DNA from: Parahaliea maris
GTDB taxonomy: Bacteria > Pseudomonadota > Gammaproteobacteria > Pseudomonadales > Halieaceae
Assembly: GCF_008064665.1 (NCBI RefSeq)
Contig: NZ_VRZA01000001.1
Coordinates: 806,001-870,000 of the forward strand
Direction of reading: 5' to 3'
DNA length: 64,000 nucleotides
Each line of letters begins with the position of its first letter. The stretch's first letter is position 1. The position numbers and the translations under genes are program-made. Below the pieces are notes generated by a model that saw nothing but the letters and a program-made list of their open reading frames with translations, did not search any database and was not told the origin of the DNA. Shown here piece after piece: positions 1 through 7,657 of this stretch.

Positions 1-1
1 A

Positions 2-166
2 TACGGCTGCCGCATCCTGCAGTTCTACCTGCAGCGGGAAGACGGCCACCTGCACCGGGCCCTGGCGGCCTACAACGGCAGCAGTGGCAGTAAACGCTAC
101 AGCAACAAGGTGAGAAGCGCCTGGAAGACCCGCTGGCGCACTGAGCCACTCTACTGGGCTCCCTGA
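2..166 (+). CDS. Lytic transglycosylase, C-terminal fragment (partial at window edge)
   Basis: An open frame runs in from the left edge and ends at TGA, giving 54 residues that contain AAYNGS followed by a Tyr-rich, basic tail. In the SLT (goose-lysozyme-like) lytic transglycosylase family a conserved AYNxG motif lies near the end of the catalytic domain and helps bind the murein glycan. The upstream part, with the catalytic Glu, lies outside the window, so neither the subfamily nor a signal peptide can be judged. The family assignment rests on this short motif alone. Confidence 0.6.
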   Translation, partial: YGCRILQFYLQREDGHLHRALAAYNGSSGSKRYSNKVRSAWKTRWRTEPLYWAP

Positions 167-186
167 GCCGACGCCCGAATTGGGCG

Positions 187-1233
187 CTACAAGTCCTGGA
201 GGCGGAATGCCCCCGGGGATTCACCCGTCCATTTCTTGAACGAGCGGTGAAACGCGCTGGGATCGGAGAAACCGACCCGTTCCGCCACTTCACTCACCGT
301 CACCCCCTCCTGCTGTAACAGGGCGATGGCCTGGTCCCGGCGGGCGTTGTCCTTGATCCGTTGATAGGAGGTCCCCTCCCGCTCCAGGCGCCGCCGAAGG
401 GTTCGGGCAGACATATTGAGCAGGCCGGTCAATTCCTCGAAGCTCGGCATTTCACAGCGGAAGTCCTCGCCCAACAGTTCGCGGATGCGGTGGGTAATGC
501 TCAGGGCACTGGGTTTGGGCGCCACCACCAGATAGTAGGGTGCTTCACGCAGGTAACGGCACAGGTCCGCCTCGGTGCGCACCAGCTCCGCCTCCAGATG
601 GCGCACGGAAAACACCACGGCGTTGTCCTTTGCCCCGAAGGTGACCGGGCAGGGAAAGAAGTGCCGCAACTCCCGCGACTCCGCCGGCGCAGAGGCAGCA
701 CAGCGGGCACTGACAATGTCGATGTGCTGGCCAATCAGCCAGCCGCAGAAACGCAGCCACACCGCCAGACCACAGAGCAGTCGCTGCTGGGCCCGGTCCG
801 ACCCGGCCATCCAGTAGCGCAGGGTCGCCTCGCGGAGTTCTTCGTCGACCTCGAGTGAGTTGACCACCTCCCGGTCCCGGGGCAGGCGGCAGCAGCGATT
901 GAATTCCATTGCCCGATGCAGGGCCGAACCCAGGCTGGGGCTGCCCAGCACGCTGTAGGCCAGCAGGCGGGCGGTACCCGCCGGGGTCGGGCCGTCGGGC
1001 ATGCTGCCCCCGGCCTCGTCATCGAGCAACCTGAACAGGGCACTGGCAAGGCGTGAATAGCTCTGGGCCGAGTTGGGGCGGGTGGCACTGCAGCCGCGGA
1101 GCGGGTCAAAGGGAAAGGCGGCCGCACGCAGCAGTGACTCGCGCTCGCAACCAGCGGCTTCGCCCTGGGCCAGCAGCGCTTCTATGAAGCCGGCAGGCAC
1201 CGTGTCCCGCACGGGGATATCACCGAATCTCAT
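187..1233 (-). CDS. AraC-family transcriptional regulator with Arabinose_bd-type N-terminal domain
   Basis: 348 residues from the ATG beginning MRFGDIPVRD. A longer frame exists upstream, but its extra 48 residues do not resemble the family. The N-terminal ~200 residues match the ligand-sensing domain of OruR/ArgR-type AraC regulators. The C-terminal ~100 residues carry two helix-turn-helix motifs: NMSARTLRRRLEREG, then a second HTH ending in VGFSDPSAFHRSFKKWTG, the classic AraC signature. It diverges from a LuxR-type regulator across ~180 bp, so the two may share a control region. The ligand is unknown. The PuuA-like gene beyond the LuxR gene suggests, without proving, a link to amine or amino-acid use. 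Confidence 0.85.
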   Translation of the reverse strand: MRFGDIPVRDTVPAGFIEALLAQGEAAGCERESLLRAAAFPFDPLRGCSATRPNSAQSYSRLASALFRLLDDEAGGSMPDGPTPAGTARLLAYSVLGSPSLGSALHRAMEFNRCCRLPRDREVVNSLEVDEELREATLRYWMAGSDRAQQRLLCGLAVWLRFCGWLIGQHIDIVSARCAASAPAESRELRHFFPCPVTFGAKDNAVVFSVRHLEAELVRTEADLCRYLREAPYYLVVAPKPSALSITHRIRELLGEDFRCEMPSFEELTGLLNMSARTLRRRLEREGTSYQRIKDNARRDQAIALLQQEGVTVSEVAERVGFSDPSAFHRSFKKWTGESPGAFRLQDL

Positions 1234-1411
1234 GAGAGACCATCCATTTCCAACAGTAGGGGCAGTGTATAGCCCCTTCAGTCGGGCCCGAAAGCCCCGT
1301 TTTACAAGCAGTTGAACCGGCCGCGCGTTTCGCGGAATGCCCCCGGGAATTGACATCGACATACCGGCTCCCCACACTGGGCCCTCGGGGGCGCGACTTC
1401 ATAACAGCAAG

Positions 1412-2257
1412 ATGACAACGATAAGCCAGCTGAGCAAATGGAATCGGGACATTTCACTCGCCATCAGTGCGCTGGGCACTGACCGCTTCTTCCCCGCCCT
1501 GGTGGACGCGGTGCGGGGACAGGTCCACATCGATTATCCGCAGATCTGGCTCTACCACCGGGACCTTCCCCCCCGGGTGCTTTATCACGAGATCCCCCCC
1601 AGGGCAGTCGCCTCCCAGATCGACCAGTACCTCGAGGGCCCCTACCGGGAAGATCCGTTCTACCAGGCATCGATGAACCAGCCCCGGGCCAAGATCTACC
1701 GTCTCTCGCGCATCACCCACAACAAGCTCAGGGAATCGCCCTACTACCAGGACTACTACGCCGACACCGGCACCGTCGACGAGGCGGTCTACCTGGCGCG
1801 CCTGCACGCGGGGAACGTGATTAACCTCAGCATGATGCGGCTGCCCCAGAACGGCGAATTCAGCGACGACGAGTACGAAAACCTCTACCTGCTGGCGGAG
1901 CCGGTCTCGGAACTGCTCAAGCGGCACTCCGAGCACCACGATTTCGCGGTGACCAACCTGATACAGCCGGGCATCAACCACCAGATTGACCTGGCGTTCC
2001 GCACCTTCGGCGCCTCACTCTTGTCGCCACGGGAAAAAGCCGTGCTGGAGATGATGCTCAGGGGCTATGGCACCGACACCTCTGCCGAGAAACTGGAGAT
2101 CGCGGTGGAAACCGTGCGCAGGCACCGCAAGAGCATCTACCGCAAACTCGACGTCAGCTCCCAGACGGACCTCTTTTCCCTGTTCATCAATGCCATGAGT
2201 TGCCTGGGTGAGGCCGCTGGCGACGACCCGCTCAGCGTTTACATGGCGCCGCGCTAG
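1412..2257 (+). CDS. LuxR-family transcriptional regulator
   Basis: 281 residues from the ATG at MTTISQLSKW. An upstream in-frame ATG adds 25 unlikely residues. The last ~65 residues form a LuxR/GerE helix-turn-helix (LSPREKAVLEMMLRGYGT, then ETVRRHRKSIYRKLDV), so DNA binding is well supported. The N-terminal ~200 residues are a single sensory-type domain without an obvious receiver phosphorylation site, and I do not see a clear acyl-homoserine-lactone pocket signature. The gene directly precedes a glutamate-polyamine ligase homologue with ~115 bp between them, so local control of amine catabolism is a reasonable guess. The ligand remains unidentified. Confidence 0.85.
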   Translation: MTTISQLSKWNRDISLAISALGTDRFFPALVDAVRGQVHIDYPQIWLYHRDLPPRVLYHEIPPRAVASQIDQYLEGPYREDPFYQASMNQPRAKIYRLSRITHNKLRESPYYQDYYADTGTVDEAVYLARLHAGNVINLSMMRLPQNGEFSDDEYENLYLLAEPVSELLKRHSEHHDFAVTNLIQPGINHQIDLAFRTFGASLLSPREKAVLEMMLRGYGTDTSAEKLEIAVETVRRHRKSIYRKLDVSSQTDLFSLFINAMSCLGEAAGDDPLSVYMAPR

Positions 2258-2374
2258 GGCTCACTCGAGGCAGGTGAACGGTCGCGGGTTGGGTGGCAAG
2301 CTGCCCAATCCGGGGTATTGAGCAATGCGGGAGCGACTGTAATAGTCATGACTACCCATCACGCTGGAGCCCCG

Positions 2375-3721
2375 ATGTCCCTGGAAGCCGACTGGTTCTT
2401 GCGGGCCCATCCCGAAATCAACACGATCGAGGCTCTGCTCCCCGATCTCAACGGCGTCATGCGCGGAAAATGGGTACCACGACACAAACTCGGCAAAATT
2501 TTCGAAGGTGAGCTCAAGCTGCCCAAAACCGCCCTCAGCCTCGACATCTGGGGCAGGGACGTCGAGGAGCTGGTGTTTGCCTTTGGCGATGCCGATGGCA
2601 TCTGCCGGCCGGTGGAAGGTTCCCTGCTGCCCACTCCCTGGGCCTCCGGCGGCAATCACGGGCAGATCATGCTCTCCATGTTCGAGGCCGACGGCACCCC
2701 CTACCTGGGCGACCCCCGCCATGTCCTGAAACAGGTGGTCTCACGCTTCCAGGAAGCGGGCTGGACACCAGTGGTGGCGGCGGAACTCGAATTCAGCCTG
2801 GTCAATATGACCGATGGGCAGGCCAGCCACAGCTGCCCTGCCCCCGCCGGCGGCCTCCCGGTGGGCGGCAACATGTACGGCCTGGACGTGCTCAACCAGC
2901 ACCACGAAATGATGGAAGACCTGCGCCTGGCCTGTGAAATACAGGACCTGCCCTTCGACGGCGTGGTCAAGGAATCCGCGCCCTCCCAGTACGAAATCAA
3001 TATGCAGCACGTGGACAACCCGGTGCTGGCGGCCAAGCAGATCATGATGATGAAGCGGCTGATCAAGGGCGTCGCCGCCAAGTACAACCTGGTGGCCAGC
3101 TTCATGGCCAAACCCTTCGAGGACGAGGCCGGCAACGGCATGCACGTGCACTGCAGCCTGCTGGACGAGAACGGCGTCAATGTCTTCGATGACGGCACCG
3201 AGCGCGGCACCGCCCTGCTCCACCACGCGATCGCCGGTTGCCTGCGCCACATGCCCGAATCGGTGGCGATCTTCGCGCCCAGCTACAACGCCTATCGCCG
3301 CTTCCAGCCCGGCTCCCACGCCCCCATCTACCCGACCTGGGGCTATGAAAACCGGACCGTAGCGGTTCGGGTGCCTGCGGGCAGCCACGCCTCCCGACGG
3401 CTGGAGCACCGGGTGGCCGGTGCCGACGCCAATCCCTACCTGCTGTTCGCCGTCATCCTGGGGGCCATGTTCGAGGGGATGGAGCAGAAAATCCCCGCGC
3501 CGAAGCCCACCAGCGGCGACGGCTACAGCGTACAGGGCGTACCGGCCCTGCCGGTGTACATGCACGACGCCCTGGAGCAGTTTCGCAACTCTGACTTCAT
3601 TCGCGACGCCCTGGGCGGCGAACTGCAGCGCATTTTCAGTCTCACCAAGACCCAGGAAATAGAGGAGTTCCGGCGCCGGATCTCGCCGCTGGAATTACAG
3701 AGCTACCTGGAACGGCTGTAG
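2375..3721 (+). CDS. puuA: Glutamine synthetase-family gamma-glutamylpolyamine synthetase (PuuA-like)
   Basis: 448 residues of the glutamine synthetase fold. It probably ligates glutamate to putrescine or another amine using ATP, the first step of the gamma-glutamylated putrescine pathway. LLPDLNGVMRGKW near the N-terminus, AELEFSLVN, NGMHVHCSLLDENG, and a C-terminal run including VAGADANPYLLFAVILGA match E. coli PuuA closely in order and spacing. The start at MSLEADWF is chosen because GGAG lies 6 nt upstream; two earlier in-frame ATGs lack a good site. None of the other puu pathway genes is in the window. The exact amine cannot be read from sequence, and ethanolamine-like substrates are possible in this family. 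Confidence 0.85.
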   Translation: MSLEADWFLRAHPEINTIEALLPDLNGVMRGKWVPRHKLGKIFEGELKLPKTALSLDIWGRDVEELVFAFGDADGICRPVEGSLLPTPWASGGNHGQIMLSMFEADGTPYLGDPRHVLKQVVSRFQEAGWTPVVAAELEFSLVNMTDGQASHSCPAPAGGLPVGGNMYGLDVLNQHHEMMEDLRLACEIQDLPFDGVVKESAPSQYEINMQHVDNPVLAAKQIMMMKRLIKGVAAKYNLVASFMAKPFEDEAGNGMHVHCSLLDENGVNVFDDGTERGTALLHHAIAGCLRHMPESVAIFAPSYNAYRRFQPGSHAPIYPTWGYENRTVAVRVPAGSHASRRLEHRVAGADANPYLLFAVILGAMFEGMEQKIPAPKPTSGDGYSVQGVPALPVYMHDALEQFRNSDFIRDALGGELQRIFSLTKTQEIEEFRRRISPLELQSYLERL

Positions 3722-3741
3722 CAGCGCCGCAACCGAACAAC

Positions 3742-3831
3742 GGCGCCCGGCTCAGGGGTGCCCGGCTGAGGGGCGCCCGGCTCAGGAGTGCCCGGCCGAG
3801 GGGCGCCCGGCCGAGGGGTGCACGGTCCCGG
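3742..3831. repeat. Minisatellite: six tandem 15-bp units
   Basis: Six consecutive 15-bp units of the form GGYGCCCGGCYSAGG start ~20 bp after the puuA stop and run into the 3' end of the convergent MATE gene. The sixth unit is degenerate. On the minus strand each unit reads as a five-residue repeat (P-S-A-G-H/R). Units 4 and 5 have CCGAGG and stay open, whereas units 1 to 3 have a transition or transversion that turns the serine region into TCA/TGA context. The MATE stop codon therefore lies inside the array. Confidence 0.9.
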
Positions 3832-5173
3832 GTGATGCCAGAGGCACGTAGTCTCGCTGCAACCGGTTGACCAGCGCGAAGGATGCACTGGTCCCCAGCA
3901 AGCCGAACACCGCCATCCCCAACGCCTCCCCCGCGAGCACACCCGGGGCGCCGTACCAGCGGGCACCGAAGTACACCGCGGGTACGATTCCCAGCAAGAC
4001 CTTGCCGAAATTGAACGCCGTGGCCCAGTGGGGGTGATGCAGGTTGTTGAAGCTGGCATTGGCCACGAACAGGCTGCCATTGAAGAAGAAGGCCCACACC
4101 AGCATGTGGCAGTACAACAGGATCAATTCCGCCGCCGCGGGCTCGGCGGAGAAGGCCGAGACAATCAGTTCGCTGCCGGTCCACAGCAGGATCCAGACCA
4201 GCACCACATAACCGGCATTGAACAGCAGGGCGTTCACCAGGGTTTCGCGTACGCGGTCGTAAAGCCCCGCGCCAGCATTCTGGCCGATGATCGGCCCTAC
4301 CGCCCCGGAGAGCGCAAACACCGCGGCAAAGGCCACCGGCGTGATGCGGCCGAGGATGGCAGCCCCGGCCACAGCGCCGTCACCGAACTGGGACATGGTG
4401 CGCAGGACGAAGCTGTTGCCAATCGGCGTGGCCAGGTTGGTGAGCACCGCGGGGCCGGCAATGGCCAGCAGCGGCCGGAGGTCGGCCCGAAATTCGGTGA
4501 GGGTGCTGGGCCGCGGCAGGTGGTGCACATGGACCAGCGCGCGCCAGGCCACCACCAGCACCGCCCAGCGACTGACAACAGAGGCCAGGGCAGCGCCCTC
4601 CAGCCCCCAACCAAAGCCAAAGATAAAGATCGGGTCCAGTGCGGCATTGACGGCAGAGCCAATCAGGGTCGCCCACATGGAGCGACGGGCATCGCCGATG
4701 GCGCGCACCCCGGCGGCGGCGCTCATGCCCAGCACCATCACCGGAATGTTCGGCAGCAGGATACCGCCGTAACTCACCGCATATTCGAGAGCGGGCCCGT
4801 GGGCACCCAGCAGGAGCAGCAACTCGCGCAGGTAGAACCAGGCCACCAGGCTGATGACCGTGGATACCGCCACGCTGAACCACAGGCCGTTACTGCAATA
4901 GCGGCCGGCAAGATCGCGCTGGTGGGCGCCCTCGGCACGCGCGACGAGTGCGCCCAGGGCGATCTGCAGGCCGATACTCACCGACACCAGGAAATAGATG
5001 AGGGTACCGGCGTAACCCACCGCCGCCACCAGGGAGTGGTCGTCCAGCAGGGTGAGGAAGTACATGTCCACCAGGTCGACGCCGAACATGGCGATCAGGC
5101 CGGTCGCAGCCGCAGCGGTCATGGCCAGTACGTGGCGCATGGTGGAGCCCCGGGTGAACTTCGCCTGGGTCAT
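3782..5173 (-). CDS. MATE-family multidrug/sodium antiporter
   Basis: 463 residues starting at MTQAKFTRGSTMRHVLAM, with GAGGA about 5 nt upstream; the longer frame has 48 implausible residues. Around twelve hydrophobic segments in two pseudo-repeats, the early TGLIAMFGVDLVDMYFL stretch and Gly/Pro-rich segments (PLLAIAGPAVLTNLATPIG) identify the MATE family, which exports cationic drugs or metabolites against Na+ or H+. The extreme C-terminus (HPSAGRPSAGHS) is encoded by a 15-bp tandem repeat and is unlikely to be a conserved part of the protein. It diverges from the desaturase gene and converges with puuA. The substrate is unknown. Confidence 0.88.
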   Translation of the reverse strand: MTQAKFTRGSTMRHVLAMTAAAATGLIAMFGVDLVDMYFLTLLDDHSLVAAVGYAGTLIYFLVSVSIGLQIALGALVARAEGAHQRDLAGRYCSNGLWFSVAVSTVISLVAWFYLRELLLLLGAHGPALEYAVSYGGILLPNIPVMVLGMSAAAGVRAIGDARRSMWATLIGSAVNAALDPIFIFGFGWGLEGAALASVVSRWAVLVVAWRALVHVHHLPRPSTLTEFRADLRPLLAIAGPAVLTNLATPIGNSFVLRTMSQFGDGAVAGAAILGRITPVAFAAVFALSGAVGPIIGQNAGAGLYDRVRETLVNALLFNAGYVVLVWILLWTGSELIVSAFSAEPAAAELILLYCHMLVWAFFFNGSLFVANASFNNLHHPHWATAFNFGKVLLGIVPAVYFGARWYGAPGVLAGEALGMAVFGLLGTSASFALVNRLQRDYVPLASPGTVHPSAGRPSAGHS

Positions 5174-5396
5174 GTAGTTCCTCAGTGGTGGAGACGATGA
5201 ACATAGCGGACGCCGGGGCCCGCAGCGAGGGTGCATGATACTGCAAAACGGCGGCCAACGCGGGCCGCGCTGCGTGGCGCCGAAAGTCATGGCTCTGGCG
5301 CGTTTGAGCTGCCACACTGGATGTTGACGCGGGAGACATTAGCCCGCCATTTGGTTACCATTTGCCCCCGAGATATAGCCGAGGTTTGCCTCCGCA

Positions 5397-6569
5397 ATGA
5401 GCACCCCCAACACCAAACCGCCCCTTAACCGTGTCAATGTCGCCATTTTCGTGGGTCTGCCCCTGGCCGCCCTGATCCTGGTACCCCTGTGGGGCATCTA
5501 CCACGGTTACGACAGCTTCCAGTGGCTGTGGGCGCTGGCCTTCCTGTACCTGAACGGCATGTCGATCACCGGCGGCTACCACCGCCTCTGGGCGCACAAG
5601 TCCTTCGACGCCCACCCGGCCCTGAAGTGGTTCTTCGCCCTCTGGGGTGCCGGCGCCCTGCAGAACAGCATCCTGATCTGGTCCTCAGATCACCGCCGAC
5701 ACCACCGCCACGTGGATGACGATCACCTGGACCCCTACTCCGCCAGCCGCGGCCTGTGGTTCAGCCACATGGGCTGGATGCTGCGCCAGTACAAAAACCA
5801 CGAACCGGACTTCAGCAACGCCCGCGACCTGCAGCGTGACCCGATCGTGATGTTCCAGCATAACCACTACGTGGCCCTGACCGTGTTCATGAACGTGGGC
5901 CTGCCGCTGCTGCTGGGCATCTGGCACGGCGATGTGATCGGCACCGTACTGCTGGTGGGCCTGCTGCGCCTGATCGTCAATCACCATGTGACCTTCTTTA
6001 TCAACTCGCTGGCGCACTACTGGGGCAGCCGCCCCTACACCGAGACCAACAGCGCCCGGGACAACGGCTTCCTGGCCTTCCTCACCTACGGCGAGGGTTA
6101 CCACAACTATCACCACATCTTCCAGAAGGACTACCGCAACGGTATCCGCTGGTACCAGTGGGATCCCACCAAGTGGATGATCAACCTGTGCTCACGCCTC
6201 GGCCTGGCCAGCAACCTGAGCCGTGTACCGAACTTCAAGATCCAGCGCGCCATCCTCGACACCCAGTTCGAGCGCGCCCGCCGCAAACTGGCCCGGGCCG
6301 ACAACAGTGAACCCCTGCTCGCCAGCCTGGAGCGCGAGTACCAGCTGTTCACCGAGTCGGTAAACCAGTGGAAGGCCCTGCAGGCGGAGCGCTATGAGCG
6401 CAAGGTCGCGGAACTGGAAGGCGCCATCGAGGAGCGCAAGGCCGCCCTGCTCAAGAAGTGGGAAACCGCTGCCCTGCGCACCAAGTTCAAGGAACTGGAG
6501 TACTCCCTGAAGATGCAGCGCAAGCGCGTCGCCATGCTGGTACAACAGGTACAGCTACAGGCTGCCTGA
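5397..6569 (+). CDS. Membrane fatty-acid/acyl-CoA desaturase with long C-terminal coiled coil
   Basis: 390 residues. Four hydrophobic segments and the three diagnostic histidine boxes are present: HRLWAH near residue 62, HRRHHRH near residue 101 and HNYHH near residue 240. These bind the di-iron centre that introduces a cis double bond, usually delta-9, into acyl chains. The catalytic part ends near residue 285. It is followed by ~100 charged residues rich in Glu, Lys, Arg and Leu (for example ERKVAELEGAIEERKAALL) that should form a coiled coil, an extension I do not associate with the minimal bacterial enzymes. The gene diverges from the MATE gene. Its likely role is membrane fluidity or unsaturated fatty-acid supply under aerobic conditions. 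Confidence 0.88.
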   Translation: MSTPNTKPPLNRVNVAIFVGLPLAALILVPLWGIYHGYDSFQWLWALAFLYLNGMSITGGYHRLWAHKSFDAHPALKWFFALWGAGALQNSILIWSSDHRRHHRHVDDDHLDPYSASRGLWFSHMGWMLRQYKNHEPDFSNARDLQRDPIVMFQHNHYVALTVFMNVGLPLLLGIWHGDVIGTVLLVGLLRLIVNHHVTFFINSLAHYWGSRPYTETNSARDNGFLAFLTYGEGYHNYHHIFQKDYRNGIRWYQWDPTKWMINLCSRLGLASNLSRVPNFKIQRAILDTQFERARRKLARADNSEPLLASLEREYQLFTESVNQWKALQAERYERKVAELEGAIEERKAALLKKWETAALRTKFKELEYSLKMQRKRVAMLVQQVQLQAA

Positions 6570-6579
6570 CCACTCGTGC

Positions 6580-6599
6580 GGGGCGCTCTCCGGCGCCCC
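6580..6599. terminator. GC-rich hairpin after desaturase gene (possible terminator)
   Basis: GGGGCGC and GCGCCCC form a 7-bp stem with a 6-nt loop, 11 nt after the desaturase stop. No T-run follows, so intrinsic termination is only possible, not shown. Confidence 0.35.
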
Positions 6600-6716
6600 A
6601 GGCACCACCCTCCCCCGGCCATCACGGCCGACTGCTGCTGATCCAAAGTCCCGCTTTAGCCGTAACTGTGCCCAGTGCATAATGGCCGAAGGTCATAACA
6701 ACTAAAGGGGAATATC

Positions 6717-7202
6717 ATGAGCGACTCTGTCTACGGCTTCACCTGCGCCTCGCCCTCCGGCGAGCCAAAATCCCTGTCTGACTACGAGGGCAAGGTCCTG
6801 CTGGTGGTCAACACGGCCTCCAAGTGCGGCTTCACTCCCCAGTTCGAGGGTCTGGAAAAACTCTACCAGCAGTTCCGCGATCGCGGGCTGGAGATCCTCG
6901 GCTTCCCCTGCAATCAGTTCGGCAAGCAGGACCCGGGCAGTAACGACGAGATCATGGAGTTCTGCCAGCTCAATTACGGGGTCAGCTTTCCGATGTTCGG
7001 CAAGATCGAGGTCAACGGCGACGACGCGGACCCGCTGTTCAAGCACCTGAAGAAGGAAGCGCCGGGGATGTTGGGCTCCCAGGGCATCAAGTGGAATTTC
7101 ACGAAGTTCCTGGTGGATACTTCGGGCAAGGTGATCAAGCGTTATGCGCCGAAGACCAAGCCGGAGGAAATTGCGCGGGATATTGAGGGGATGTTGGCGT
7201 AG
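6717..7202 (+). CDS. Glutathione peroxidase family thiol peroxidase
   Basis: 161 residues. It reduces hydrogen peroxide and organic hydroperoxides. [20 protein letters not shown] carries the peroxidatic Cys in place of selenocysteine. The [12 protein letters not shown] motif supplies the active-site Gln and a second Cys that can act as resolving residue, and WNFTKFLVD holds the catalytic Trp/Asn. This is the BtuE/Gpx type that often uses thioredoxin rather than glutathione. A good AGGGGAA site lies 6 nt upstream of the ATG. It is a single-gene unit followed by the repeat-filled 7.2-7.66 kb gap. Confidence 0.93.
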   Translation: MSDSVYGFTCASPSGEPKSLSDYEGKVLLVVNTASKCGFTPQFEGLEKLYQQFRDRGLEILGFPCNQFGKQDPGSNDEIMEFCQLNYGVSFPMFGKIEVNGDDADPLFKHLKKEAPGMLGSQGIKWNFTKFLVDTSGKVIKRYAPKTKPEEIARDIEGMLA

Positions 7203-7257
7203 TTTCGGGTTTGAGTATATTCCACGGCTATCCACCATCCTGAAATACTCGTGTGTC

Positions 7258-7375
7258 GCGGCCTCGGCTGGTCGGGGCACCCTCCCGGACACGCTGTGAA
7301 TACATCCATGTACGCTTCTCTTCGACATCCATGTCTCAGAGAGTCCGTCCGGGTGCCCCGACCAACCGATACCGC
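7258..7375 (+). repeat. Three-way-junction intergenic element, copy A
   Basis: The outer arms 7258-7290 and 7343-7375 pair with few mismatches, including a perfect 13-bp run TGGTCGGGGCACC with its complement. They enclose two small palindromes with the same loop: TACATCCATGTA (7301-7312) and GACATCCATGTC (7324-7335). The conserved entry into the core is GGACACGC. Three other copies in the window share this core but have different, equally self-complementary arms. It lies just after gpx in the gap between convergent gpx and prfC. I do not recognise a named family. Candidate readings are a REP/BIME-like mobile hairpin or a terminator-like RNA structure. Confidence 0.85.
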
Positions 7376-7511
7376 TCGGCGAATTGGGAGCTTACCCCCG
7401 CGCGAAAGTAGCAAATCCCACCAACGAGTGCCGTGACCCGGACTCTCGTTTTACCGAAACTCGTGCTATCGCCCTGGCGGACATAGAATCTCGCGCCGGG
7501 ACTGGCAGAGG
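7376..7511. other. Spacer between repeat copies A and B, no gene seen
   Basis: No credible coding region, RNA gene or promoter was recognised here. Short open frames in this stretch and its flanks are by-products of the two elements; their recurring MDV-x-x-ACP peptide is simply the translated core. Confidence 0.6.
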
Positions 7512-7625
7512 GACAGAGGGCTGGAGGGGTGTCCGTACGGACCCTATGAGGCATGGATGCCGATTAGGAGCGTACATGGACGTACTTGCAGCGTGTCCGG
7601 GAGGACACCCCTCCAGTCCTCTGTC
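7512..7625 (-). repeat. Three-way-junction intergenic element, copy B (inverted relative to A)
   Basis: The outer arms 7512-7534 and 7603-7625 are 23 nt each and pair throughout except for one G-T position. Their sequence is unrelated to the arms of copy A. The core, read on the minus strand, again starts GGACACGC and contains GTACGTCCATGTAC (7572-7585) and GGCATCCATGCC (7550-7561). In the second hairpin both sides changed relative to copy A (GA...TC to GG...CC), so the stem is preserved. The element ends ~30 bp before the prfC stop. Confidence 0.85.
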
Positions 7626-7657
7626 ACGACACGCCCAAACCCTTCGCCCTTCCAGCT

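Noticed and set aside
4028-5200. Long plus-strand frame of 390 residues opposite the MATE gene
   Set aside because: Its composition is rich in Gln, His and Arg without hydrophobic core segments, typical of the antisense of a high-GC gene. The minus-strand frame has clear MATE features.
7258-7625. Interpretation of the paired repeats as CRISPR or integron attC sites
   Set aside because: There are no regularly spaced direct repeats, cas genes, integrase or cassette ORFs. The attC-like variable stem is intriguing, but the conserved R/L box core sites were not seen.
7258-7625. Interpretation of the paired repeats as an insertion sequence or MITE with conserved ends
   Set aside because: The terminal arms differ entirely between copies, and no transposase or clear target-site duplication was found in the window.
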